This document shows positions 38,363-46,330 of a stretch of DNA of 64,000 nt, piece after piece. The notes under the pieces are model-generated. The model saw only the letters and a list, made by a program, of their open reading frames with translations, was not told where the DNA came from and did no database searches. Source of the DNA: Kibdelosporangium philippinense (GTDB lineage: Bacteria > Actinomycetota > Actinomycetes > Mycobacteriales > Pseudonocardiaceae); the NCBI RefSeq assembly GCF_021390435.2, contig NZ_JAJVCN010000003.1:372001-436000 (forward strand), written 5' to 3'. A program made the translations under genes and the position numbers. The first letter of the stretch is position 1. Each line of letters begins with the position of its first letter.

Positions 38363-39496
38363 ATGCCTGCTGGTCGGACGAGACTTCGTCGGCTGCTGGA
38401 ACAGATGCGTGCCGAGCCCGACACCGTCGAAGGCGTGACCTCGGCGGCGAGGGCCAAGTCGGCGTTGGTTGCCGCGCTGCCACAACAGGACGTCCAGCGA
38501 CATATCGCTGCCTTGATGGCCGCGGTGTCCTCGGCGTACATCGACGGTGTCGAGCTCGGCGACAGCATCCACGTGGCCGACCGGCTCGCTGAGGACCGCG
38601 CGCTGCAGGGCATCCCGCTGGCCTCGCTGCTGGAGGGATTCCAGGCGGGCAGGCATTACGTGATGACCCAGATCTTCGAGCGGACGGCGAAGTCGGACAT
38701 CGAGCCGGCTGAGGTCTTCGCGTGTCTGATCGAGCTGGACGCGCTGGCCAACGAGATGCAGAACCGGCTTGTCCAGGTTTATCGGGAGACGGAACTGAGC
38801 CTGACCCGCACGACGCACGCAGTCCGGCTGCAGGCGTTGCGTAGCTTGCTCCACCACGGACCGACGGGCAATGTCGCCGCGGTCGGCCTTGATCCGCGTA
38901 AGAGGTACCACTGCATCATCGCGGACGTCAGCGCGCCCCGTGAGGCACGCGCGTTCGAGGCGTCGCTGACGACCGCGGATGGCTTGTGCGGCATGGTCGA
39001 TGGGTATCTGTGCGCGGTCAGCGGGCGGTTGCCGGAGCGGCAGTTCGAGATCCTGCTCGTGGCCGCACCCGCTGTGCCCGCCGCGGATCTGGCCGGCGCG
39101 TACCGCCTGTGTCAGACGGCTCTGGCCTCAGCGCGCCGGCGTCGGCTCCGCGGCTTGCAGCACCTGACGTCGCTTGCGTTGCCGCTCAGCGTGGACACCC
39201 ACCCGGCGTTGGGGCGGATGCTCGCGACGGAACATCTCGTCGGTCTTGACCCGGAAGACGAGTTCCATCAGCTGCTCGCCAAGACGGCGTTGACTTATCT
39301 AGAACATGGCGGCCGTACCGATCTCGTGGCAGGCGCGCTGCACGTGCACCCGAACACGGTCAAGCACCGACTTCGCCGGATGGCGGAGCTGACATCGTTC
39401 GACCCGACGCCGAACGGCAACGGCTCGCTCGCGCACTCGTTGCGGTGGTGGTGGGCATTGCAGTCATGGCTTACGCCGATAGGAGACAAGCACTAG
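38363..39496 (+). CDS. PucR/CdaR-type transcriptional regulator
   Basis: 377 aa with the C-terminal PucR-type helix-turn-helix TALTYLEHGGRTDLVAGALH followed by VHPNTVKHRLRRMAELT. The middle is a GGDEF-like CdaR region (HCIIADVSAPREARAFEA, CAVSGRLPERQFEILLVAA), and the N-terminus a helical sensor (LASLLEGFQAGRHYVMTQIF). PucR proteins often control purine catabolism, but this gene is 17 kb from those genes; control of neighbours or itself is more parsimonious. The tail overlaps the convergent GNAT gene by 33 nt. Confidence 0.85.
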   Translation: MPAGRTRLRRLLEQMRAEPDTVEGVTSAARAKSALVAALPQQDVQRHIAALMAAVSSAYIDGVELGDSIHVADRLAEDRALQGIPLASLLEGFQAGRHYVMTQIFERTAKSDIEPAEVFACLIELDALANEMQNRLVQVYRETELSLTRTTHAVRLQALRSLLHHGPTGNVAAVGLDPRKRYHCIIADVSAPREARAFEASLTTADGLCGMVDGYLCAVSGRLPERQFEILLVAAPAVPAADLAGAYRLCQTALASARRRRLRGLQHLTSLALPLSVDTHPALGRMLATEHLVGLDPEDEFHQLLAKTALTYLEHGGRTDLVAGALHVHPNTVKHRLRRMAELTSFDPTPNGNGSLAHSLRWWWALQSWLTPIGDKH

Positions 39497-40375
39497 GTCA
39501 ACGTTGAACCCGAGCCCGGCGAACATCGCCCCTGACGCGTGGTTTTCCACACTGACCACGGCAGTGGCCTGTGATCGGGCGCCGTTCTGGGCATCCAGCT
39601 CGCCCAGCAGGCCCTTGACCACGCGCCTGCCGACGCCGACACATCGCATGTCGGGTTCCACGGCCACGTAGTCGACCAGGTGCTCGACTTCCATCGTGTA
39701 GCCGGATGCGAACCCGGCCAGCTTGCCGTCGGCCTGCCGGAGCGCGACCACGACGTGTTTGTCTAGGTCCAGCAGCTGCTGCGAGGTACTCGCGGTGTTC
39801 GGGAATGCCCGGTCGAACAGGTCAGCGAACTGGGCGTTCATGCTGCCATCCGACGGCAGCCGTTCCACGTGCTCGCGGTCCTGCGTCATCATGGCCCGCA
39901 GGTCGGCCCCTTGCAAAGTGAATATCCGGGTCGGTGTCTCACGTTCGAAGCCGTGCCGTTTGGCGAACTCCGCGAGCTCACGGTTCTCGGTGTGGGCGTA
40001 GAGATTCAGGTCGCCGATGCCCTGCAGGTGTGGCAGCCGCAAAGCGGCTTCGTAGAGCATGTCGGCGGTCTTCTGCCAGGCCGGCGGAGTCGCTGGGTGG
40101 CCGGTTGGCAGGTCGATGTGCGGCCCGTACAGCCATGCCCTGCCCACTTCGGGGTTGACGTCGGTGCTGAGCACGCCACAGATCGCCCCGCTCGACCTGA
40201 CGGCCAGCAGGGCACCTTCATGCCACTCGGGTTGGACGGCAGCCAGCTCGTCGGCGATTTCAGCCTCGGTATCGCCGTAGAAGCCAATGCCGTGCGCGGG
40301 GTCGGCCTGCAGGCGCGTGATGAGCTCCAGCACGGCCGGCAGATCGGCCCGCGTAGCCGGACGGATCTTAGTCAT
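39464..40375 (-). CDS. GNAT-family N-acetyltransferase, two tandem domains
   Basis: 303 aa from ATG 40373-40375 (MTKIRPATRADLPAVLELIT). The first GNAT half covers residues 1-~150 (AICGVLSTDVNPEVGRAWLY, NRELAEFAKRHGFERET). The second, with the acetyl-CoA loop VAVEPDMRCVGVGRRVVKGL and ENHASGAMFAGLGFNVDLVL, covers ~155-303. Mycothiol synthase MshD is also a tandem GNAT of ~300 aa, but the signatures here are too general to claim that. Substrate unknown. 33-nt tail overlap with the convergent regulator gene. Confidence 0.8.
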   Translation of the reverse strand: MTKIRPATRADLPAVLELITRLQADPAHGIGFYGDTEAEIADELAAVQPEWHEGALLAVRSSGAICGVLSTDVNPEVGRAWLYGPHIDLPTGHPATPPAWQKTADMLYEAALRLPHLQGIGDLNLYAHTENRELAEFAKRHGFERETPTRIFTLQGADLRAMMTQDREHVERLPSDGSMNAQFADLFDRAFPNTASTSQQLLDLDKHVVVALRQADGKLAGFASGYTMEVEHLVDYVAVEPDMRCVGVGRRVVKGLLGELDAQNGARSQATAVVSVENHASGAMFAGLGFNVDLVLVSYRRKP

Positions 40376-40457
40376 GACCGAAATCCTGAACGCTCGAACG
40401 ACTGTGCGCATCTGGTTTAACGCGGATCAGCGAACACCCGTTCAAGCGCCCGGCATT

Positions 40458-41570
40458 TTACCTGATGAACCTGACATCCGGGTGTTGCGGCAACGGCTGC
40501 TGCCGACCCTTGAGGTGCCGGTCGAAGAAGGCGGTGACGTAGACCCGCTGGGCGTCGATCGCCCGCGCCGGATCCACGGTGCCGAGGAAGCCGCTGTGAT
40601 CGCCGCCGAGCCTTGGCAGCAGCCACTGCGCGTCGGTGAACGTGTAATGCCTGCCCTCGGGCATGTTCAGATCGAGCAACGGGCCGGTGGAGGCCTGCCA
40701 GAACTTCTGCCAGTCCGGTTCGGACAGATGGGTGCGCGGCTTGCCGTACAGCGGCGGCAGATTCGGCGCCGAGCCCGCGCCCATGAACATGAACGGCCGG
40801 TCAACGCCCTGCTCAGGCCGGTTGTAGCCGAACGAGAACCAGCCGTCCATGTTGATGCCAGCGTCAACCCTGCGATCCACCTGCATCACCCGCGCCGCGG
40901 TGATCCCGCCGCCGGAGTGGCCGAACATGCCAACCTTGGCCAGGTCAAGCATTGTGAGGTTGTGGAGGTTGTCCAGCACGAACCGGACGTCGTTCTCCCG
41001 TGCGTCCATCATCCGCTGCTTGGCCTTCTCGATCTCGGCCGGATCCTCACCGGGGAGGGCGAAAGCCTTGTCGGTCTTGACTTCCCCGCCAGGGAACGCG
41101 ATCGCGGTCTCGTAGGTGTGGTCGACCGTGACGACGGCGTACCCACGGCTGGCCAGCTCCTCGGCCAGGATCGTGCCCATCGTGCGGGAATTCCCGACTC
41201 CTGGGGAGTACAGCACCACCGGGAACCGTCCCGGCAAGGCCGGGGCATTGACATAGGAATGCGTCCGGATGCTGCCCCAGTCCGTCCGTACGCCGATGGG
41301 TGGCTCGGTCTCGTAGTGCTTGGCCAGCGCGGGAGCGACATACGGCGCTTTCCGGCCCAGCGGCAAGGCCGGATACCACACACTGGCCATCACTTGCCGG
41401 GTTTCGTTGGGAAACCAGGGATCGGCGCGACCGTGCTGCACCAGATGCAACTCGGTCACACCAACCTGGTTGCGCCCAGCGGGTTTGGGCAGTTCCAGGG
41501 TCGCCGCCTGTGCAGGAACATTGCCACCCAACACAAGCAGAGCCGCCACAGCAAGAATGATCTTTCGCAT
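40458..41570 (-). CDS. Secreted alpha/beta hydrolase (PAF-acetylhydrolase/lipase-like)
   Basis: 370 aa. Signal peptide MRKIILAVAALLVLGGNV...AQAA. The nucleophile elbow is VGMFGHSGGGITAARV (GHSGG) and the oxyanion region PVVLYSPGVGNSRTMGTILA. An HTYETAIAFPGGEV segment typical of platelet-activating-factor acetylhydrolase-like esterases is present. The catalytic His is probably in LGGDHSGFLG. ATG at 41568-41570; the reading frame upstream runs into the repeat array and is not genuine. The 82-bp gap to the GNAT gene shows nothing notable. Confidence 0.85.
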   Translation of the reverse strand: MRKIILAVAALLVLGGNVPAQAATLELPKPAGRNQVGVTELHLVQHGRADPWFPNETRQVMASVWYPALPLGRKAPYVAPALAKHYETEPPIGVRTDWGSIRTHSYVNAPALPGRFPVVLYSPGVGNSRTMGTILAEELASRGYAVVTVDHTYETAIAFPGGEVKTDKAFALPGEDPAEIEKAKQRMMDARENDVRFVLDNLHNLTMLDLAKVGMFGHSGGGITAARVMQVDRRVDAGINMDGWFSFGYNRPEQGVDRPFMFMGAGSAPNLPPLYGKPRTHLSEPDWQKFWQASTGPLLDLNMPEGRHYTFTDAQWLLPRLGGDHSGFLGTVDPARAIDAQRVYVTAFFDRHLKGRQQPLPQHPDVRFIR

Positions 41571-41642
41571 GTGGACAGCCTGCCGAAAAACCAACCCGCC
41601 CACATCAGGCCACAGGCTGTCAACCCACAGGATGACCCAACG

Positions 41643-41811
41643 CCGTGTCCACCGTTCCAGCACACCGTGTCCACCACTCCGGAACACCGTGTCCACCGTT
41701 GCGACACACCGAGATGCACATTCCGGCACACTGAAATGCGCGGCAGGTGCCGCTGTGGATATTTCAGTGTGCCGGAACGGTGGACACGGTGTGTCGCAAC
41801 GGTGGACACGA
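41643..41811. repeat. Inverted array of the 22-bp repeat around a 37-bp palindromic core
   Basis: Four units in minus orientation (41643, 41665, 41687, 41709) and two in plus orientation (41768, 41790) flank a core at 41731-41767 that begins CTGAAAT and ends ATTTCAG. Units match the array at 1075-1250, including its A, B and C variants (C is nearest the core). The array fills most of the gap between the hydrolase and the 41814 gene and ends 2 nt before the latter's stop. It could fold into a long cruciform or RNA hairpin. Function unknown. Confidence 0.9.
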
Positions 41812-41813
41812 CG

Positions 41814-42467
41814 TCAGGCGGATGCCTTGATCTCGGGATCCGGTGTGCCTTCGAGACGTTCCACGGCCTGGATGCGGCCCCACGCCCGCACACGCCGTGC
41901 CAGTTCGAAGATCGCCATGTCCCGGTCGGACCGGGTCCGGCCGAGCGCGACAACCGCGTACAACGCGAGATCTTCCAGGGATCCCAGTAACAGCAACAGT
42001 TCCCGGTCACGCTCGTCGCCGGTCAGGCCGATCAGCACGATCCCGGTCGCGACTGCGTCCCGCCGGGTGCCGTACTCGGCCAGCCACCGGCCGACTTCCC
42101 TGACCCGGTCCCGGTCAAGGCAGGCAAGCCGCTCGCTGAGCGGATCAGCGATCGGCAACGTGTCATGGTCGGCTATCAGGTCGTGAAGTCGTTGTATCGC
42201 AACGAGATCTGGCGGGTCTTCGATGATTCCACGGATGGCGTCGGCGATCTTGATCGCTGCCGCGGTTCCGTCGTTCACCGCGAAATGGTGCGTCCGGACA
42301 CCATCGCTCACCGATCCGGACATCATTGGCGGCGGAGATTCCTCGTCTGGTAGCGGGTATCCGCCATCCGGCCACGGGCCAGGTCCGTGCGCGGCCGCCA
42401 AAGCCAGCGCGTGTGCGAAGAAAGTATGCCCGTTGTCGACTGCTCCTGGCAGTCGCCACTGGCTCAT
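41814..42467 (-). CDS. Uncharacterised helical-repeat protein
   Basis: 217 aa from ATG 42465-42467 (MSQWRLPGAVDNGHTFFAHA); a longer frame from a GTG near 42578 would leave only 14 nt to the divergent gene. The C-terminal half is helical with HEAT-like spacing: LACLDRDRVREVGRWLAEYG, AVATGIVLIGLTGDERDREL, LLLGSLEDLALYAVVALGRT, AIFELARRVRAWGRIQAVER. The N-terminus is Pro/Gly-rich (HGPGPWPDGGYPLPDEESPP). No catalytic motif and no recognised family. Possibly a scaffold or a HEAT-repeat sensor. Confidence 0.6.
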   Translation of the reverse strand: MSQWRLPGAVDNGHTFFAHALALAAAHGPGPWPDGGYPLPDEESPPPMMSGSVSDGVRTHHFAVNDGTAAAIKIADAIRGIIEDPPDLVAIQRLHDLIADHDTLPIADPLSERLACLDRDRVREVGRWLAEYGTRRDAVATGIVLIGLTGDERDRELLLLLGSLEDLALYAVVALGRTRSDRDMAIFELARRVRAWGRIQAVERLEGTPDPEIKASA

Positions 42468-42592
42468 CGGGTGGGGCGGAAGCCGCCCTTCGCGTCGATC
42501 ACGGCTCAAGAATGCCTCAAACGACCGCGGCAGCGCAAGAACCGGCGCGTAGAATCGAAAACGAACTGGGGTCGACACAAACGGGGATGTGG

Positions 42593-43570
42593 ATGATCGA
42601 CAAGCGCCCGCTCGGCCGGAGCGGCATCGAGGTCAGCGCGCTCGGATTCGGCTGCTGGGCAATCGGCGGGCCGTGGAGCCTGCCCGACGGCAGCCCGCTC
42701 GGCTGGGGCGAAGTGGACGACGAAGAGTCCATCGCGGCGATCCGCCGAGCCGTCGAACTCGGCGTGACTTTCTTTGACACAGCGGACATCTACGGCACCG
42801 GCCGCAGTGAACGAGTCCTCGGCCGCGCGCTCGCAGGCAAGCGCGACGAGGTCGTACTCGCGTCCAAATGGGGCAATGTCCTCGACGAGCAGAACAAATG
42901 GCTCGTCGGCGAGGACGATTCGGTCGGCTACATGCGGTCCGCATTGGACGCTTCGCTCAAGCGACTCGGCACTGACTACCTGGACCTGTACCAGCTCCAC
43001 CTTGGACCGTCTGACGAGCAGGCAATCCTCCTGCGCGACGCGTGCGAGGACCTGGTCAAGGAAGGCAAAATCCGCGGATACGCCTGGAGCACAGACACGC
43101 CAGCCCAAGCAGAACTGTTCGCACAGGGCGCGTCGTGCGCGGCCGTGCAACACGAGCTGAGCGTGCTCCACCAAGCACCGGAGATGATCGCGGTCGCCGA
43201 GAAATACGGAGTCGCGAGCATCAACCGGACACCACTGGCAATGGGACTTCTCGGTGGCCGGGACAACGCGGCAACGAAACACACGGGAACGGATCTGCGT
43301 GCCACACCACCGTCATGGCTACGGTTCTATGTGGACGGTAGGCCATCGCCAGAGTGGTTCGAGCGCGTGAACGCGATCCGCGAAACCCTCACCGCCGACG
43401 GACGCACGCTTGGCCAAGGCGCCCTTGGCTGGATCTGGGCGCGCAGCAAGCAAACCGTGCCAATTCCCGGTTTCCGGACGGTCAAGCAAGCCGAGGAGAA
43501 CGCGGGCGCTTTGCAGCACGGCCCGTTGTCGGCGGACCAGATGACCGAGATCGACCGGCTGCTGTCCTGA
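42593..43570 (+). CDS. Aldo/keto reductase
   Basis: 325-aa NADPH-dependent oxidoreductase. The AKR tetrad is visible: Asp and Tyr in FFDTADIYGTGRSERVLG, Lys in VVLASKWGNV, His in DLYQLHLGPSDEQ. NADP-binding end: VPIPGFRTVKQAEENAGAL. Start MIDKRPLGRSGIEVSALGFG at 42593; an ATG two codons earlier is possible. Its stop abuts the stop of the convergent patatin gene with no gap. Substrate not deducible. Confidence 0.9.
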   Translation: MIDKRPLGRSGIEVSALGFGCWAIGGPWSLPDGSPLGWGEVDDEESIAAIRRAVELGVTFFDTADIYGTGRSERVLGRALAGKRDEVVLASKWGNVLDEQNKWLVGEDDSVGYMRSALDASLKRLGTDYLDLYQLHLGPSDEQAILLRDACEDLVKEGKIRGYAWSTDTPAQAELFAQGASCAAVQHELSVLHQAPEMIAVAEKYGVASINRTPLAMGLLGGRDNAATKHTGTDLRATPPSWLRFYVDGRPSPEWFERVNAIRETLTADGRTLGQGALGWIWARSKQTVPIPGFRTVKQAEENAGALQHGPLSADQMTEIDRLLS

Positions 43571-44566
43571 TCACTGGTAGGCGGTCAACCTAGGCAGGAC
43601 GTACACGTCCTTGTCCTCCAACGCGAGGTGCAACGCCCGGTAGGCCGATCGCGCGCCTTGCAGCAGCACACCGAAGTTGGACTCGTGCCGTTTCACCTCG
43701 GGCGTCCCTGGCATGGGCGCCACGTCGAGCACGGCCGGGTCCGCTTCGGGATGCAACCGGCTGGCCGCGAGGTAGGGCTTGTCCTCGTCGATGAACTGGC
43801 CCAACGCCTCCATGTATCCCGATCCGAGCCCGGGTGCGAGCCGGTTGAGGTATCGCGCGACCACCCTGTTGGTCAAGGAGTTCTGACGATGGATGGCCGT
43901 CATCGGCCTGGTACTCAACGACAAGATGTGCGTACACCCATCCTCGCGCGCCATCCGGAACGGATGTCGTAGCAGCACAGACCCATCCACCGCGCGCCTG
44001 CCCCGGAACGGCGTGGTTCCCTTGGTGGCCAAAGGTAACCACGCGGTCGCCCGTAACGTCTCCTTGAGGTCCGCGGGTGAATGGAATTCCGACACATCGA
44101 CCGTCTTCATCGCGTCGACATCGGTGACCATGATGTGCAGGCGCTGCGGTGATGTGATCACCTTCTGATACGCCAACGGTTTCCTGCCGATGAAGACATC
44201 CTCGAAGAGATAGTCGAGGTTCATCGGCGCACGTCCCCGCAACACCCTCCCGAAGTCGACGAACTCCCGCCCAGTCGAATCGTCGTAGTAGATGGACAGC
44301 GAGACCCACGTATCCCGCAGAATGAAGTAGGTGCCGTTCATGGCGCCGGACGAACTCGTGTACACCTCGTCGAACGCGTCGGAATAGCCGAGTTCCTCAA
44401 GCGCGACAAGCATCGCGCCGGAGACTATGCCGCGCAGGCCACCGCCCTCGATGGCGAGACCGACTTTGTACGGATCCTCCCGCTTGCCCGGCAGTGAGCG
44501 GTTTGCCCGCCTGGCGTGGAGAATCTCCCGAAGCGGATGCCCAGCACTCCAGATCCGATCAGCCAC
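43571..44566 (-). CDS. Patatin-like phospholipase
   Basis: 331 aa. Glycine-rich oxyanion loop LAIEGGGLRGIVSGAML, nucleophile strand VYTSSSGAMNGTYF (serine in an S-x-S-x-G-like turn where most patatins have G-x-S-x-G), and catalytic Asp in RAVDGSVLLRHPF. The substitution of the first glycine of the nucleophile elbow is unusual but the helix after it is normal. Likely cytoplasmic acyl hydrolase. Downstream end directly meets the AKR gene. Confidence 0.85.
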   Translation of the reverse strand: MADRIWSAGHPLREILHARRANRSLPGKREDPYKVGLAIEGGGLRGIVSGAMLVALEELGYSDAFDEVYTSSSGAMNGTYFILRDTWVSLSIYYDDSTGREFVDFGRVLRGRAPMNLDYLFEDVFIGRKPLAYQKVITSPQRLHIMVTDVDAMKTVDVSEFHSPADLKETLRATAWLPLATKGTTPFRGRRAVDGSVLLRHPFRMAREDGCTHILSLSTRPMTAIHRQNSLTNRVVARYLNRLAPGLGSGYMEALGQFIDEDKPYLAASRLHPEADPAVLDVAPMPGTPEVKRHESNFGVLLQGARSAYRALHLALEDKDVYVLPRLTAYQ

Positions 44567-44620
44567 CTACCAAGAGTAAGCACATCGAGCGCGGCTCTGC
44601 GACCAGCAAATGGCCCAGCG

Positions 44621-45643
44621 TCAGCCGTTGGGTGTGGCCACAAGCACGCTGAACCCGATCTCCGGCGGCAGTGCGATGGTCTCGATCAGCTCGAATCCAT
44701 TGTCGGCGAACAGCTTCGCGAACTCGGCACGCGTACGTTCCCGGCCGCCGAGGTTGACGAGCATGTTCATGTCGCTGAGGTACAGACCGGGCGAAGTGCC
44801 CGGTTCGACCAGGTCGGGCAGGACCGGCTCGATGACCACGAGCACGCCGTCCGCTGGAACGGCTGCACGGCAGTGCTGCAGAATTCGCCCGGCTTGTTCG
44901 TCGTTCCAGTCGTGGATCACGCTTTTGAGCACGTAACAGTCGACTCCGGCGGGTGCGGTCTCGAAGAAGTCGCCGACGACGATCGAGCATCGGCCCTGCA
45001 TCGGGGCGAGAGTCGCGACTGCCTGCGCTGAGCCTTCGGCGGTGTCGAACAGGATTCCGCGCGGTTGCGGATGTGCGTTCAGGATCGCGGCCAGCAGGGT
45101 TCCGTCGCCGCCACCAATGTCCGCGATTGTCCGGAATCGTCCGAAGTCGAAGTGATCCGGTACGAAGGCAGCGACCGCACGCGTGGCCTGGCTCATCGAC
45201 GCGTTGAACAACGCGGACATCTCGGGCCGGTCGGCGAGGTGGCCGAAGAACGGCTTGCCGAACACCGCGTCGAACGCGGGCTTTCCCGTGCGCACGCTGG
45301 TGTCCAGGTCTGCCCAGGCGTGCAGCATGATCGGGTCGGTGAACATCCGGACCAACGCGTGCGCCGACTCCGGGTGATCGGTCCTGAGGAACGATCCCGC
45401 CTCGGTCAGCCCGAACTGACCCGCCGACTCCTCTACGCACAACCCGAGTGCCGCCAACGCCCGCAACAAGCGAACCATCCGCTCGGCGGGCACGCCGTAA
45501 GCCTCGGCCACGGTTTCCGTCGAGCACACGCGGTCGCCGATCACGTCGGCCAAGCCCAGTTTCGTGGCGGCGCCGACGACGTACGTGGCCATCGCTCCCA
45601 TGGACACCTGGCGGAGTAATTGGCGTGCAGCTTGGTCAGCCAT
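44621..45643 (-). CDS. SAM-dependent O-methyltransferase with dimerisation domain
   Basis: 340 aa of the acetylserotonin/caffeate O-methyltransferase type common in secondary metabolism. N-terminal winged-helix dimerisation region (GLADVIGDRVCSTETVAEAY, LLRALAALGLCVE), SAM site FRTIADIGGGDGTLLAAIL, and catalytic-base segment LKSVIHDWNDEQAGRIL with the conserved His-Asp. ATG at 45641-45643 with GGGAG 5 nt upstream. A match to the iron box lies 23 nt before it. Divergent from a TetR gene. Natural substrate unknown. Confidence 0.87.
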   Translation of the reverse strand: MADQAARQLLRQVSMGAMATYVVGAATKLGLADVIGDRVCSTETVAEAYGVPAERMVRLLRALAALGLCVEESAGQFGLTEAGSFLRTDHPESAHALVRMFTDPIMLHAWADLDTSVRTGKPAFDAVFGKPFFGHLADRPEMSALFNASMSQATRAVAAFVPDHFDFGRFRTIADIGGGDGTLLAAILNAHPQPRGILFDTAEGSAQAVATLAPMQGRCSIVVGDFFETAPAGVDCYVLKSVIHDWNDEQAGRILQHCRAAVPADGVLVVIEPVLPDLVEPGTSPGLYLSDMNMLVNLGGRERTRAEFAKLFADNGFELIETIALPPEIGFSVLVATPNG

Positions 45644-45665
45644 CACAACTCCCACAGTCGTTGAA

Positions 45666-45684
45666 TAAGGCTAGCCTCGCCTAA
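45666..45684 (-). promoter_or_regulatory. Iron-box-like site (IdeR/DmdR type) upstream of the methyltransferase
   Basis: On the minus strand TTAGGCGAGGCTAGCCTTA agrees with the iron-box consensus TTAGGTTAGGCTAACCTAA at 15 of 19 positions by my count. It is 23 nt upstream of the methyltransferase start, a repressing position. Neither flanking gene is an obvious iron gene, so it needs testing. Confidence 0.5.
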
Positions 45685-45711
45685 CCTACCGAATTGACAG
45701 CCGTACTAGAT

Positions 45712-45729
45712 TTAGGTTGTGCAACCTAA
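45712..45729. promoter_or_regulatory. Perfect palindrome over the start codon of the TetR gene
   Basis: TTAGGTTGTGCAACCTAA is an 8+8 bp perfect palindrome with a TG centre; the GTG start (45719-45721) lies at its middle. Probably the self-operator of the TetR protein. It is also an iron box shortened by one base in the centre, so IdeR competition is imaginable. Confidence 0.65.
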
Positions 45730-46330
45730 TCGTGGGTCGGGTGACCTAACTTTCACCGAGGCCGCGCGGCGCAAGCAGATCGTCACCGCCGCACTCGAAA
45801 CCATCGCCGAACTGGGCTACACCAGGGCTTCCTTCGCGCAGATCGCGAAACGAGCCGGCCTGAGCAGCCCAGGTTTGATCTCGTACCACTTCGCCAACAA
45901 GGACGAGTTGATCGGCCAAGTGGTCGCGCACGTGTACGCCACCGGAAGCGCGATAGTCCGCCCTCGCTCGGATCAAAGCGACACAGCCGCCGAGGCGTTG
46001 CGAGGGTTCGTGGCGGGCAGCATCGACTTCTACGCCACACACCGCACCCACATGCTCGCGTTGACGCAGATCCTGAACGGCCATCCGGAGGCGCGCACGC
46101 GCTGGTTCGACCAGCCCAACTCCGCTGAGCTGGACGGGATCGAAGAGGTGCTTGTCCGCGGCCAGCAAGCTGGCGAGTTCCGCGACTTCCCGGCCCGTGA
46201 GATCGCAGTGATCATCCGGGACTGGCTGTCTGGCGCGTTGCTGCGCATGTTCGTCACGCCCGATCTCGATGTGGCCGCGTACACCCGTGAACTGGTCGCA
46301 CTCTGCGAACACGCTGTGAGGTCCCATTGA
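45719..46330 (+). CDS. TetR-family transcriptional regulator
   Basis: 203 aa. DNA-binding domain RKQIVTAALETIAELGYTRA, SFAQIAKRAGLSSPGLISYH, FANKDELIGQVVAHVYATGS. The ligand domain resembles the TetR_C_6 type (ALTQILNGHPEARTRWFDQP, IAVIIRDWLSGALLRMF). GTG start without a ribosome site and with an operator-like palindrome on top of it, so translation may be leaderless. Overlaps the downstream hydrolase by 4 nt, indicating co-regulation, and is divergent from the methyltransferase. Confidence 0.88.
   Translation: MQPNRGSGDLTFTEAARRKQIVTAALETIAELGYTRASFAQIAKRAGLSSPGLISYHFANKDELIGQVVAHVYATGSAIVRPRSDQSDTAAEALRGFVAGSIDFYATHRTHMLALTQILNGHPEARTRWFDQPNSAELDGIEEVLVRGQQAGEFRDFPAREIAVIIRDWLSGALLRMFVTPDLDVAAYTRELVALCEHAVRSH

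Noticed and set aside
39464-40375. Mycothiol synthase MshD
   Set aside because: Two GNAT domains and length agree, but no specific sequence motif was recognised; left as a general GNAT.
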